Assembly: GCA_013368445.1 (NCBI GenBank) | Contig: JAACJO010000002.1 | Coordinates: forward strand, 2,666,001 to 2,730,000 | Origin: Leucocoprinus leucothites | Taxonomy: Eukaryota; Basidiomycota; Agaricomycetes; Agaricales; Agaricaceae | DNA: 64,000 bases | Direction of reading: 5' to 3' | Part shown: positions 12,701-26,174 of the stretch, one piece after another | Layout: every line of letters starts with the position of its first letter | Position numbering within the stretch: the stretch's first letter is position 1 | The notes under the pieces: model-generated | Database searches by the model: none | The model's input: the letters and a program-made list of their open reading frames with translations, nothing else | Told to the model about the DNA's origin: nothing | Translations under genes and position numbers: made by a program

Positions 12701-15700
12701 AGCACTGAAGGCTTGAGGTTTAGGAGGTGCCGGTCGCATGTGTTACACACCTGTCGACTCCTTCTCATAGTTCCCTTCCGGTGTGGTGTTACCGGCAGCT
12801 AGAAGTGCGCCGCCGCAATGTCAGTCGAATGCAAGAAGGTGGTAACAAGGACAGCTACTGTAAATGAATTTTGATATTTGCGAGTTCTGTGACGTGAAGT
12901 TCTCACGCCGGCAACCCGGCTTTTGGCCACTGCGACGTTGCTGTTATTCGCTTTAATGGCACTTTTTGACAAACATATGTATGATTGCTATCGACAGCTC
13001 GTGTCACTAGAACGGCGAGAACCCACGATCTGCAAATTTTTCTTGACTCTCGTGGAGTCGCTCGGAATTTTCGCGTCTGATACTTATTCTTGGTAACTCT
13101 CAAGCTGCTCACTCGATACCGACTGGCTGATACGGCGCGACGGGCTGTGAGATGACTCCGAGGTGAGCTGTTTTTAAGTTGCTGTAGCGAGCTAACCCCC
13201 TTGTCGCTCGTGAAATCTGGATCCTAGTCATTACAATGCAATTCATATTTGTATTCATGGATGTGAATGGGCTTCAGCGAGCCGCCTTTCGACATGCCAA
13301 TGCTAAAAACTTCGTGCCGGTGTCTCAAATGAGTGCTTAGAGGAGATGTTCCCTACGCATCTGTGCGAATGCAGCTGTTTTGTGTCATCCGGTACGGCTT
13401 TTAGTCCCCTTGCTCGCCGTGTCATCGTTCAATCTTCATTTTCGGGTCTCAGGCTATTCCCGAGCAAAGTGCCCTCGATGTAATAGTATCTTCAACTTGT
13501 CACCTTGTCGAGCATAGCAACACAACTCTCGGGTCCTCGAGATCCGGAATACTTTGTATCGCTGCCCCGTTAATGCATGTCCCAACCAAATGCTTTTAGC
13601 ATCATGGGATTATTGGCTTGCTACGGTTCTGAATTACATCTCGCAAGACCAATTTGATCTGACGCCGATAGGCGATAACGTATCCAATCGACAGCTAAGC
13701 AGCTGAAGCGACGGTTACCATTCACTCTCACTATTCCCTTCCCTTCATCCTATAGCCCTCGGCTTGGATCTCGCTAACTGTGGTCTGCCACATCAATTTT
13801 ATCTCAGATCAAGCCACTAGTTTTCCCATTGATACGTATCCCAGCATTTAAAACCCTCCAGAGCCCTGAGGATCTATTCAAATCAGTGGGTAACGACCTC
13901 ATACGATAAACATGACGCTTGGAAAATACTACATTGCCCAATCAGCTCCAGTGGAGGGGTTTATATCAGTGTTCCTACTTCGCTCTCTGACGTGATAGTC
14001 TAAAATACGAGTAGAATCAACTGGCATCTGCATTTATATTGACCCAGTATACCAGCAGCGTTCGCTGAGAAGCTTCCAAAAATAAGTATCCAAGAGAATG
14101 GCAATTGCGACGGATTGCTTTATGAAGGGCTCCTAGCGGAGGAAAGGAGTCTCGGGACGTCAGTGCCAAACATACACCAGGGTAAATGGGCGGTCGGTGT
14201 GTGAACTGACGTTACCGAGTCTCCACAAGTCTGTCTCACACAGGTGCTGCGGCACGAGGCATCCGAGTGGGAATTTGAAGGCTATGCGAAAGTCACAAGC
14301 TGAACATCACACACACCGTTCCGTAGACCAGGTTGTTGGACTTGGCAACTTGTCACTGAGTGAATATCTTGCCCAGAACGTTCACAACTCCTGTGTCGCC
14401 AAGGTGTAACAGTTACGGAGAGAAGGTTTCCCTTGATTCGATCAATAGTTGTGCAGGAGTTTGTTTAAGCTGCCAGGGTTGGGAGACACAAGGTATCAAC
14501 CAAGGGACATCTCTTGGTGGCCATGGTTCAGGTTGACCATCTTGAATTTATTAATAAATCCAAGTTTCCCGCCCGTGATCAAACCCTGCTGGAAATTAGT
14601 TGAATTTCGCCAGATTACTGGGCTTGGGGGGAAAGCACTAAAAGATACTGGTTGCAGGGCTACGCAGAGGGCGGAGTATGAGTCCAAATGGACAAGAATT
14701 ACCACAATAAAACGAAAATTTGGCCTTGGATGCGGCTAATCCCAATTCCTGGGAAACTGTTACCCGTTTTATCACAAGCAACCCTCAGGGTTTGGGACGG
14801 ACAGGTTTGTCAGGACGTTTCATGCAAAATAAACGATGGATTTTGATCGCTCAAGGCGACGCACCGAAGCTATGCTTGTCTTTATAAAACGTATGCCAGG
14901 AGCCCTACTCAGTTCTCTCTTCTCATGATGATCTCCAAGCCTACTAAAGGAGGTAGAATAAGATAATATATGAATGCCTTTGAATCACTTGCGGTCCGGG
15001 GTAATCGAATAGTATACTTTTCTCCTAGGGGAAATTGAGAATGGTGGATCAGTACGGTAGTAGGGTAAAGAATTTCATATCGAAGCATTTGTGAGTAAAA
15101 CACACACTAAACCACTTAGTTTATCCTGATGCGTGGAGGTTTAAGCACTGATTTTAAGAACGTCACCTCGAACAATGGGAGTTTGACACCAATGACGAAG
15201 GTATATTTGATACCACCCGACCCGTCCCATAGGGTGGATGGCAGTCATTCAGATCAGTGGTGTTTGCGAAGTCTAGGAGCTACCAATATCCCAGTGTAAC
15301 TAAGCTCGCGAAGTAGGAATCACGGGCACTGCAACCGGCGGACTCAGGAGGTATCTAGGCTCGATGTTCTACGTGGATAACCTCAGGAAGTTCAAATACA
15401 CTATTTACGTTCGGATTAATGCCCTCTCTGGTAAACTCTACCCAGGTGATGCCTCAAGCGAAGTGGCTTCCCTTGGAAAGCCTGGCTAGCATATGCAATA
15501 TCGTTGAAACCAGAAGCTACGCCCCTGGGGTGCATTTGAGCTACATAAAGAGGCTACAGGGTTCATTTGTGTGTCAAGTACAGCCACAATGATAACTCAT
15601 AAGTGTATGATTATCAGAGAGTAACAATGACGATTTCCAGCTCGCTTTAACTCCGAGCTTGAGGGACGGATATTGGTCTGAATAAGTGGAGTATCAAGGG

Positions 15701-18700
15701 TCAATGCTTGCAAAGGCGACCACTAGAACCTGATGACTCTCCTTTTCCCTCGAGTCAGAGCTTCCATGCTTCATGGGCTACATCACGAATCACGATAACA
15801 CCGACGCACAGGCAAAGCCATCCCTAACTCGTCCATTGACACGGGCTGCAGTCCCTAAGTCCTCGGCGGCGGAAACTCGATGCATGTGGTATCAGTCCGA
15901 GTCCATCACCTCTGCTACGTGTGCTGAACCTCGCTATTACCAGTTTGAGCTTCATTAGTATCCATCCTCTCAGTACTGACTCTCCCGATACTCCGGCGCT
16001 TTTGTAGAATCCGAGGCGTCCTTTTCCTTGTAGAGAAAGGGGCTATACAAAAGCATCCCCTCATCAGAACCACCGAACATCACCTTGCGAGGTAATCCGT
16101 TAAGTAGCATGGCGTTTCGGACCGGCCATAATGTCCCGTTAAATCCAGGAGCATCCAGTCACTGATTAATGATCCTTGTGATTTCATCAATCCCCGATCA
16201 GGAATCTGCTGCTGCAACCTGACCTGATTGATAGTATGAGCCCCAACACCTCGGTAGTGTACAACCTGAAAAAAGAACCCCCAAGATCCTTGATTCTGTA
16301 GCCACAAAATAAGCCTGAATGCTACTGATCATAAGTTGAGCACAATGGATCGAATAATTGAGCAATACCTTTACTCTTGTACTAGGCCCGAGATACCGAG
16401 CCCCAGGCAAATAATATAAGCGTGACAAGCTGAGTCGTGAGACTGAGGGTGCGTACAATTATTCCCTGAACCTCGGACTCCGACCCCGGAACTCGCTTGA
16501 GATCTTGCTGACCTCACTTCAGGTGACTGATCACCGTACCGCGCTCCGAAAGAATGTCCGATATCCAAGAATTTTTGTCTCATCCTGCTCTAAACTTGGT
16601 TCGGTCCAAAGGTGTATTTCCATGTGCTCCTTATAAGCTACGTCCTGATGAAAAGAGAGGAGACGAGTCGCCGATAGGAACGTAATCAACCACAGCGGGT
16701 GTGCGAAAGCCTGAGGAAGGATGGGAAAGTGCGATGAAGTGCCGGGGTTAGACCGATAGGCGATGTTCATCGGGCAGTCAGTCAACGGATCACGATTGTC
16801 ATGTATATCACAACGAGAATTGACCCGACAGTAAATAAAGGCCATGTTCCCTAGAGGATGTTACCTAACAATTAGCTACGAATGTCTCGTCCCTTTAACT
16901 GATGAGCTGTCTTTGATTTTTCTGTTGTGTTAGTGGGTTGAGCACTTATATGCTGATAACACTACCATTTGCAGCGAAGGTCTACTAGTATCATCATTCC
17001 CACCGGCCAAGCGAAAGGAGCTCGTCGAGGCTATTACCAGCCTTTCGAGTCTTTGTCCATTGAAATTCTGGTGGGAGATTCGCGCAGCTTCAGACGCCAA
17101 GAGATCCACAGGTAATTTCGGGAGGAGGGGGTGACGAGTGGTCCCCAGGATCGGTGATCGTGGATAGCGAACACGAATAATGCTCTGCTAGCCCTGGCAT
17201 CTTACTCTTCTCAGTAAGACATACTGCATCGAAACCAATAATGACACGATAGGAAAGTTGCATATCCCAGAGGCTTAGCAGTGAGGGCGTTCGCGTGGAA
17301 AACGAGATAAAATGATTGGACCTCTAAGTTATCGGTAGAACCTCGATCGCGGCACACAAGACCATTCCCCAGTAACTCGCGAGAAGATGTCGAGAGGAAG
17401 CCGCGAGCCCAAGTTATGGATATAGGCTGAGAACATGGAAGACGAGAGGAGGGTGCGTTCTAGCGAGCTGCGACGTGTCGACTCGAGACCCTAGGACCGG
17501 GCCGGTGTAGAGCAAATTTGAACTTGAGAAACACGTTCCGTCCGGCGCCAAACTCTGGGTGGCTTCTCGTGTTTGAGTCGAGCCCGCCCAGCTATTACTG
17601 ACATTTCCAGCCAGTTGGTCTCACAGTTCATATTTGGTGATGCTTGGCGGGATGTATCGCACTTTGAGAAGCTGGAACGAGCATCAGGATCAACAAGATG
17701 AGAATCACAGTATTGTTAGGACTGCCGGCCACATCTTCTAGTGCTGTGAAACGAATAGTGATTAGAACCTCGTGTTGGCCTTCGGATACACACGATGGTG
17801 ACTCTGAGGCTAAGAGGTCACAATGGTGCTCGCTTCGCTATCTATCCTCATCCGTAGATGTCTCGAAGTTGGTATGTAGATGAAGATCAGGTGGGAACCA
17901 GCAATGCCAAAAACTGCAACACAAATTAATCTCCTAAAAGTTCTCCCAGGCTTGGCGCTGAGTGCGCCACATTTGGGCCGCTAGGCTCCTAAACTGTTAG
18001 TGTGAGAGGCGACTGGGAGTCAAAGAGGGAACAAGTGGATCAGTATCGCTCCTGATAATATCTTGACAGTGAGAGTGCGAACAAGGTTCGATGGGTAGAA
18101 CAAGCTTAGTGTGTTTGTCACCTGGCGATTTGTGGCGTTAAATTTGAGTCCTAGCTCCTGATGATCTTGAGCCTCTGCTTGCGATACCTACAAGTTATTA
18201 TGTTAATGATGATAGGTATTTTTTTTCAGCAATCGACACTCAATTTGGCCGTCAGGATGAGTGGATCAGGTCAACTTTGTCAGTCGCGTTGATTGCCTTT
18301 CTTCAGCCTAGAGCACATTCATTCCCGTAACCGTGGAAAGCTAGCCGCCCTTCGGAGAGCTGTCTAGGGTTTGTGAGGCCGTTATACCATTCCATGTACA
18401 AGAACGCAGTATACAGAACTCCGGATGATGACTCGACCGAACAAATTTAATGGCCTGGGGGCGAGACCGACTATTAGTAACCAGAGTATCGGAGAACTTA
18501 CGCTGAAACGAAGGGCTAGTCGCTGTGCAATCAGTAGAAAATAGACGGCGTGAGATTACAAAGCCCTGAAAGAGGAGGTGCAGGAATAGCCTTGTGAGTG
18601 AATGAACAAGTGTACCCCCGAGGGAAGCGGTAGTGCAAGAAAGGAAACTCACCATTTTATGATGTCGTCATGCTCTTGTAAGTCGTACATTGATTTGGGC

Positions 18701-20837
18701 AACGTTGATGGACACTACTTAGCAAAGTAGTAAGGTATCGATAATCATCCTGTCATTCATGGCTTGACATCCTGGAAACCCATTTGGACGGGAAGGGTGT
18801 TTGTTTCCCGCCACATACTTATCAAGATGTCACGCCGACGTGAAAGGCATCAACTCGTCCATGAGAGGCAGGATTTATTTGAGCATAATAAGTATGTGCG
18901 CGCATGTATGTGCAACCTGGACCAGCCGTAACGGAGTCAAATATACTGAAATGATCGGAGAACAACCTTTGTGTTGGTGTGAGATTCCAAAAATCGCAAA
19001 GTTCTTCTTTCCGTTGACAGTGGAGCCTCACTTATCCTCTTTTTTGCCACTTAAAAGCCGTTTTCCTCAAGGCAACTTATCTTACAGTGCCAAAACCAAC
19101 ACTCAACACGGTTCAACTCATTGTCAGTTCCCTGTTCTCTAGAGCCCATCGCAGCTTGGGAAAAGCAGTGCACCCTCACAGAACAGCTTGGATCGCTGGC
19201 CTAACGGGCATCATGCACTGAAGCTGATAACGGAGATAGAAGCTACGTAGCTACAGCAATTTGTGAGAGAAACTCCACGATCCGGGTCAAGCAAAACGGC
19301 ACATCAGAGTAAACATCGGTGTCTGAGGTCGGGAAACGGTCAGCGTGACAACTTGACATGAGAAGAACTGGATTTGGAACGTTGCACTCAGGGAGCAACG
19401 GGCGTCAAAACGGTCACTCAAAAAAGCCCGGGTACGACTTTTTGCTCCCAGTTAGCCGGTCAACTTGCTGAACAATCGGTCTGCCTGAAGCAGGGTGCTA
19501 ATGGAATCAATCTAGTTGTCCTCACGCCGGCAGAAGAACACTTTGGAGGCCTCGAGGCACTAGACTGTTGAAAGATCCAACATGCAAACGTCAAATTACG
19601 TGCGCAGGACGGCACCACCAAGTTCTCGTTGAATAAACAGAGTGTTGGTCATAATTTTGCTACCTCGTGACACGAATTTGCCACATTATTACATACCCCC
19701 CTCGGGCGAGGAGCGATTAGAATGCCTCTTGCAATACTGCTGCCACGCACAACTCCATCAAAACTATTGTTTTCGTGCTTCAAAGTTCAAACTATGTATG
19801 CCGTTTCCCAAGCTAGCGTGACAGTTTCCAAATCAAAAGAACTACCAGCAGCTTGTTATAGATGTGTCCAAGTCCCAGGTAAGTTCCACTCATTCTATAT
19901 GAACGTTACTTATTCCCTTTCAGTTCCATTGCTTGGAATTTCCCTCGCCTTTACGTAGTGGTCTTTCCCCACTCGACCAGTCGCTATTAATGAATGCTTG
20001 GCTGTTCTCTCGCAAGGTTGAGTGTGCGCCACATGCGATCACTCTGAAATGATTTTTGTCTCGTCTTTCTCCAAACTATTAACCCGGATTAAAAGCTCTT
20101 TCATCATTGTGGAGTTCTTGGTCGTCGACACCCCGTCATAATATGTGGTTCAACATAATCCACCTGAGAACACTCTCAGAAGATGCCGTCGGCTCCTTTC
20201 CCAGGTTTTGATAGAAGGTCTAAGCGCGTCTTATGAATAAGTACTAGCTCGAATTAGAGCTCAACACTCGGCCTAAGTTCATGAGAGGGGCTTGTCCTCA
20301 ATCCGGTCAGCTGCGCATTGATGGAATTAAGTTCATGTTAGGTGGTGTCGCAGGTGAATGAAGGTTTTCCCACTGGCGCTGCACTCTACTCTCATGGTCA
20401 TATTGTTATTTCATGCCAGACGATTGAGTAAGGACAAGCTCACAGGTCTCCTAACTTGACTCTTGTATCATGTCACATGAGAAATATTCTCCAGGTTGTC
20501 AGTCTCCACGGTGTAGTCCTCGGACAAGCATGGGGACTCGGCTATGGCCTATGGTCCATCGATTTGATGCACTCAGGAGCATGACTTGTCAAGCCGAGCG
20601 AACTTGGAGAAGGGCCTTGGAAGTAGAGTCACTGAGGGATCCGTGCGTGTGTGCAATCCCTTCCCTTGTTATTTCCTTTGATCAACGCTAACGGGATTGC
20701 GCTGTGACGGCAACGGTCTACAAATCAGGGTATATTTGGTTCACCTCTCCGATCCAAACATCAATCGATCAACTGATGAAATCAAAGTTAGCAAGTGATT
20801 GATTTTTTCATCCCAAGCGTAATACTCAAATTCGAAT
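9341..20837. other. Gene desert of about 11.5 kb
   Basis: No frame exceeds about 160 codons and none has a domain or a credible exon chain. Both strands look alike. Present are a (GT)n tract at 9697-9724, a TTG/TTGTTG tract near 10012-10040 and short homopolymers. No LTRs, transposon inverted repeats, tRNA or rRNA genes were recognised. The last few hundred bases should hold the promoter of the RSA4 homologue. It may be decayed repeats, a non-coding RNA locus, or intergenic DNA with genes too divergent for me to see. Confidence 0.5.
9697..9724. repeat. (GT)14 microsatellite
   Basis: Fourteen consecutive GT units, directly visible, inside the gene desert. Confidence 0.9.
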
Positions 20838-22769
20838 ATGGCGACCCTACTCCCTCCACCGAAACGACAGAAAGTATACCATGGAGCACCAGAGCCTCCA
20901 AAAGAGGAGCCTTTGCCTACCCCGAATGTTGTAGTACAATTCGTGTCCGAAGATGACGGGAAATCACTAGCTCCGGCAGTCAACATACCCGCAAATGTGA
21001 CCAGAGAGGCCTTGGAACTCCTTGTCAACAAGTTATCACCTGAGGTGCGTGTGCCCTTGCATTGACTTCGATTTTACTGAACATTTTAGGATGAAGATCC
21101 AGTTCCTTTCTCCTTCCATGTGACCTTGCCGGATGATTCGAAAACAGGACAAGCTACCCCTTCTCGGATTGTCGTAACCAAATCCATAGAAACCGATGTA
21201 CTGAACCACCCTTCTGGACACTTTACCCCAGAAGATGTTATCGTCGTTTATTGCTCCCCACAGAGCGTTTTCCGCGTCAGACCAGCAACCAGATGTTCAT
21301 CTACGCTTTCAGGCAAGTTGTTGCTTAGAAACTGGTAATACCGTACTCACCGTTATCTAGGTCATTCATCTCCAATACTCTGTGCTTCCTTCTCTCCCAC
21401 AGGAAAGCTCCTTGCAACTGGATCTGGTGACACCAACGTAAGACTTTGGGACCTCAACACGGAAACACCATCACACACACTCTCGGGCCATAAAGGATGG
21501 GTTTTGTGTGTAGAATGGGAGCCGATGGAAAGAAAATTGGCTAGTGGAGGGCATGACGGACACGTTCGGCTCTGGGATCCTAAGACTGGCAAGGCAATAG
21601 GTGACGCTCTGAGAGGACATGCGAAGTGGATCACCTCGCTCGCTTGGGAACCCATCCATATGTACGTTCACTTTTTCATTAGACCCTGAATCAACCATTC
21701 TCATTCTTGCGACGACAGTAATCCATCAGCCCCTCGTCTTGCTTCATCATCAAAAGATGGTACCGTGAGGGTATGGTCTCTTGCCACAAGGAGAGTGGAA
21801 TATACCTTGGGAGGCCACACCGCCAGTGTCAATGTCGTAAAATGGGGTGGCTCTGGGGGAGTATGTGGTGTTCTTTACACTGCAAGTAGTGATCGCACGG
21901 TACGGATATGGGACGCAGAGAAGGTAAGTTTCGGCTTGGATCGTGAGGTCTCCCCATTTTGACGACGTACAGGGCCGACCGTTACATACCCTTAAAGACC
22001 ACGCACACTGGGTGACTACTCTTGCTCTCAACACCGATTTCGTCCTTCGGACAGGTCCCTTCGACCATACTAACAAAAAGCCCTCATCAGACGAAGAAGG
22101 TTCGCCATAACCTCCGGCTGATTACTGTACTATTCCTAACGTGACGTCTCTAGCACAGCAGCTAGCCAAAGGGCGATACGAGAATATCCTCAAAACGACA
22201 CCAGAAATTCTAATTTCCGGTTCAGATGATCATACACTCTTCCTCTGGTCTCCCTTCCCGTCATCTTCTCCCTCCAGCACGCCTTCGACGACCAACCCCA
22301 CGAAGCCGGTCACTCGTTTGACCGGTCACCAACGTCAAGTTTGCCATGTTGCGTTCTCGCCGGATGGCAGATGGGCTGCTAGTGCTTCGTGGGATAGCAG
22401 CGTTCGGTTGTGGGAGGGACGAACCGGCAAATTCGTGGCGACTCTGCGTGGTCATGTTGGCGCTGTGTATCGATTAGCTTGGAGTGCTGATAGCCGAATG
22501 CTGATAAGTGCAAGTAAGGATAGTACCCTCAAAGTGGGTCTTTCACTAGTTAAATCAGTGTCCTGTCTAACGGTTGCACTAGATCTGGGATCTGAAGACC
22601 TACAAAATCAAGATGGACCTTCCGGGTCACGCAGACGAGGTTTATTGTGTGGATTTCGTAGCTGACAAGGTTGTGAGCGGAGGCAAGGATAAGGTGGTTA
22701 AAATGTGAATTTTGTGCCGTCCACCATTCAAGTCTGAGCTCATTCCTTAACCACAGATGGAAGCACTAG
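20838..22769 (+). CDS. RSA4: Notchless/RSA4 WD40 ribosome assembly factor
   Basis: Eight exons join in frame: 20838-21044, 21090-21312, 21361-21661, 21719-21923, 21973-22099, 22154-22533, 22583-22704 and 22757-22769. They give 525 aa, close to the yeast protein. The N-terminus has the ubiquitin-like NLE domain (starting about residue 33, VVVQFVSEDDG), followed by VYCSPQSVFRVRPATRC. A string of WD repeats follows (for example LATGSGDTNVRLWDL and ASGGHDGHVRLWD), with the family-typical insert GPFDHTNKKPSSDEEAQQLA before the last repeats. In the family, Rsa4 sits on pre-60S particles in the nucleus and is released by the AAA-ATPase Rea1/Midasin acting on the NLE domain. Intron 2 (21313-21360) is a GC-AG intron, needed to keep the frame. 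The final exon is only 13 nt and supplies the end WKH-stop after KVVKI; without it the terminal WD strand would be cut. Very likely functional. Confidence 0.95.
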
Positions 22770-23121
22770 TGCTATTGCGATTTTGACGTTTTGTAAAGTG
22801 GTTTCTGGATTTATCTTGGAAATAATTTAATGGTTTCCTTGAGTGTATTTTTCTGTTCCGTTCTGCTTTTTTTTTTCTTGGAAGGGGCGTATCCACCGTT
22901 CTCGTAAGACGCTAAAATACAGGTAAAATACACACAGACGAAACATCCACAAGTTACGCAATCAAAACACAAATCCAACGGCGATCCCTGCAGCCCAAAT
23001 TCCAGGGGTATTTCAGTTCATAATAAGACTTCGACCTCTCTAACAACGCCAAGCTCCTACCCTCATAACTCAACATGGAGCTCATGAAACTCGACTCCTC
23101 AGACCAGAACGATTGATTACC
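22770..23121. other. Convergent intergenic spacer
   Basis: This 352-bp gap lies between the 3' ends of the RSA4 homologue and the FYVE-RhoGEF gene and presumably holds both 3' UTRs. A T-tract occurs near 22868. Nothing else was recognised. Confidence 0.5.
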
Positions 23122-26100
23122 TCAATTCCGCATGCCTGGGACCAGAGAAAACCTCCTTAACCTGCCCATCGCCCCACCAACGTTGTCGTTTCCATTGCCT
23201 CCGCTTGCCCCGCCACTACCACTGCTGCTGCCATTCCCGCCACTCCCAGATCCACTGGTACCACTGGTACCACTGGTCATGCTTGTGGTTCTCGCAGTAA
23301 CGTTCGTTGTATGCAAGGCAACAGCTGGTAAAGAGAACCTCTTTGACCTTCTCGCCGTATTCTCTTTTCTCCGAGGGGCCGGACTTGGAGGTTGTGATAA
23401 GAAGGTTATGGAAGGCGGAGTTGGCAATGGCAGTGCGTCTTCGAAACCTTCTCCCGCGGCGTTTCCTTCATCCTCTGATACTGATGACTCCGAATTTTCC
23501 TCGATCGCGGAGTCCATAAGTGTAGATGGCGAGGAAGGGAATATTCCAAGTTGCCGACCACCTTGTTGGCCCTGTTGGAAGTCTTCCAGGATTTGATGAA
23601 AGCTCTTTGGTCGCGAAGCCGACTTCAAACGGACGCGCCCTCTCTTCACAGCCTCAATTTCACTGGAATTGGGTGCGCTGGTGCCGGTATTAGCTCCCTG
23701 AGTGTACGTGTCTGGGAGGTCCGTGGAGATATCGACGTCCGCCATCTGCATCAACGCTTGAGGTTGAGAGGCTTGCGTTGGTAATGATGGCATTGATACC
23801 CATGAAGGAAGCATGGACAGGGACGTGATAGTATCTTTACCTGGACGAACTGTTCCGACACTCGAAGACAGGAAAGACGAGCTGTTAGGACTAGAAGCGC
23901 TTTCTCTATTTGTGGGAGGATCCACGAGTGGGAAAACAGTCTCGTAGCAAGCTTCACAAGCGCGTGCAGGTTTTGATGACGAGTCTCTTGCATTTGGGTC
24001 TGCAATGAAGAAAGTCTATCAAGAAGGTCAGCACGCCAGTTTGACAACCCATCGAGGACGACGTACCCTGCCTGAACAAGCAGCGCATACACAACGTCCA
24101 CAAAGCCGGCAGTGGTGTCGTCTTCGTCTCCAGTTGAACGACCTCCCGCAGCGCATGCATGAATCCGTCTTCTCATCTGGTATCCAGATGGCTGGCACCC
24201 AATGCTCTACCTTCCTTCTCCTTTCCATCGGCTCCTTCTCCTTGCCTTTCCTGTTGTCCCTGTCATGTTTGACACCTTCAAGTTCTGAGAAGTCTTTGGA
24301 GCTCTGCACAGCACGGATGGTAGCAATGCGTTCATCGGATGGTGGGAAAGGTAATGCTTGTAATGAGCGACGTAGGTGGTTCGTTGATGAAGAAGATGTG
24401 AGCGTGGAATTGGAATTAATCATGTTCAACGAGGCGAGGAGCTGCGCCTTTGCTTGCCTTATCTCGGAGACCCAAACTTCCCTTTCATCTTCGGAGCCTA
24501 TAAAGAGATAAGCAATAGAAGAAATGTGAAACGAATAATGAGCTTACCAGCGTAAAGCACGAAGCTTCCCGCGGGACTCAATACTTCCAACTTCCGCTCG
24601 TCGCCTTCTTCTCGTGGTGGGACAACAATAACCTCTACATCAACCAAAGAGACCTGCCCCTTGAAAATCCACTTCTCTTCTCCCGCACTAGGTAGCCTTC
24701 TCGGCACAGGCGGCGGAGGGTTCGAAGGCTTCTTCATGGGAGGAGGTATAACGGTGGAATGAGGCCGCTGTGGAGGGGCCGAAACCCCTTGACTGTCGCC
24801 TTGAGCCTTCAGGAGTTCGGCTTCGCTCTTGCTCCTGCTCCTAACTAATTTGGGCCTCACAGGTGTTTGTGGGCTCGAACTGTTAGAGTCACCAGCCGTG
24901 CCAGTACTCCAACCAAGATTCCACGCGCGCTCGACTTCCTCATTGGCGAGCCACAGGAGGCAATCAGAAAACAGGAGGAATTCCCGCTCCCGAGGGATGG
25001 AACTACGTTCAGCTTGAAGTAGGGTACCCCGTTTCAGGAAAATGCGACCTGGCTCGATGAGTTGTATTGGAAGACCACTGGTGGATCGCTGAAGGGCGAG
25101 TAATAACAAGATTTGAGTGTGGGTTTGTAACGAGGTGTTCAACGAAGTAGTAACTAGGAATCATCAGCAAGAGGTCACCTAAATAGCATTGCACTCACTT
25201 TTTGTTACGAGAGCAAGAACTGTATTGAGTTTGGCATGCTCTGGATCGTCCTCGTCGGTGTATTTAATAAGATCCTTAAGGAGAAGCAAGTAGCGAGGGC
25301 ACCGTTGAACGATGGTTAACAGCCAATCCCGCAGCTTCAGTTTCCCACAGCTAGGATCAGCCTCCCTTGTGGAGATGAAGGTAGCAAAATCTTGGTTATA
25401 TCGAGGATTTGGTCGATACTGGCTCGGAGGGGTGGTGATGTCCGTCAGCGTAGAGATCATCGAGGGAAAGGAGGTGATGAAGGGGTTGTAAAGAGACAAA
25501 TATGGAAAATGCGAGAGCAGAACTGGAGAAATTGGTGGAGGCATAGAAGTCGGACCATCTCCAAGATGGTCCGTGAGTGCAGAAAAGAAAGAACGATGAA
25601 GATTCCATATGTCAATAAAGTTCGAGAATATGCTTGTAAGAGATGCGCGGTCTAGTAATGGCTTCGGGGTCTCCAAAGAGTCAACGATAGGAGAAAGAAA
25701 GTGCTGACTTGAGATGTCAGGACGGTATTTCTCTTATAGATGAGATACGCACAGAATAAATAAGCTCGAGCCCATCAACATAACTCTTCTCTGTAGCACG
25801 AAACTCGTCTACGACCTTTTTGCGCTGCTGAATCCTTGCGTGGGGAGTTGGTTTTGCACTGCTACTTCGCTTCCTCATGCGCCGATTCGGTGAATCAATG
25901 ATGATAGGCCGAGTCCGACTGACGTTGGTAGGTACCACAGGTTTCACAAAGCTCACGTTTGCAGAACTGCTGACCGAGATGACCATCCCAGACCGGGCTT
26001 CTTGGTACTCAGCAAGCGATTCAGAAGAAGAAACGCTCGCAACGGAATTCCGGTTGAGGACAGAGGGAAAAGACGGCAGAGATATTCGTCGAAATGGTCT

Positions 26101-26174
26101 TATATGGGGCGCGGGTTGTGAAGAAACCCGAGAGGATGACTCAGAGGCGGGAAAACCTATACTCGAGGGCTTGC
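23122..26174 (-). CDS. DH-PH-FYVE Rho-family guanine nucleotide exchange factor (FGD/Don1-like), 5' exon unresolved
   Basis: Minus-strand exons 26174-25753, 25703-25199, 25153-24548, 24497-24067 and 24015-23122 give about 951 aa, with one or more 5' exons missing. In order they encode a Ser-rich N-terminus and a DH domain (VDEFRATEKSYVDGLELIYS, then LTIVQRCPRYLLLLKDLIKY). A PH domain follows (RIFLKRGTLLQ, EFLLFSDCLLW), its loop filled by a Pro/Ser insert. Next is a FYVE finger with WIPDEKTDSCMRCGRSF, the basic RRRRHHCRLCG core and a final CEAC pair. A low-complexity Ser/Gly-rich tail ends the protein. By family it would activate a Cdc42/Rho GTPase on PI3P-bearing endosomes; Ustilago Don1 is a functional parallel. 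The reading frame runs back to an acceptor at 26175. No upstream ATG exon could be chosen confidently; a weak candidate lies at about 26200-26330. The ATG at 25986 is an alternative internal start. The gene diverges from the methyltransferase gene over about 600 bp. Confidence 0.85.

Noticed and set aside
21313..21360. Alternative GT donor at 21335 for RSA4 intron 2
   Set aside because: It would leave a 26-nt intron, below any workable size; the GC donor restores the WD40 frame.
23132..23596. 154-codon plus-strand frame
   Set aside because: It is antisense to the Ser/Gly-rich last exon of the FYVE-RhoGEF, whose exon chain and domains are convincing.
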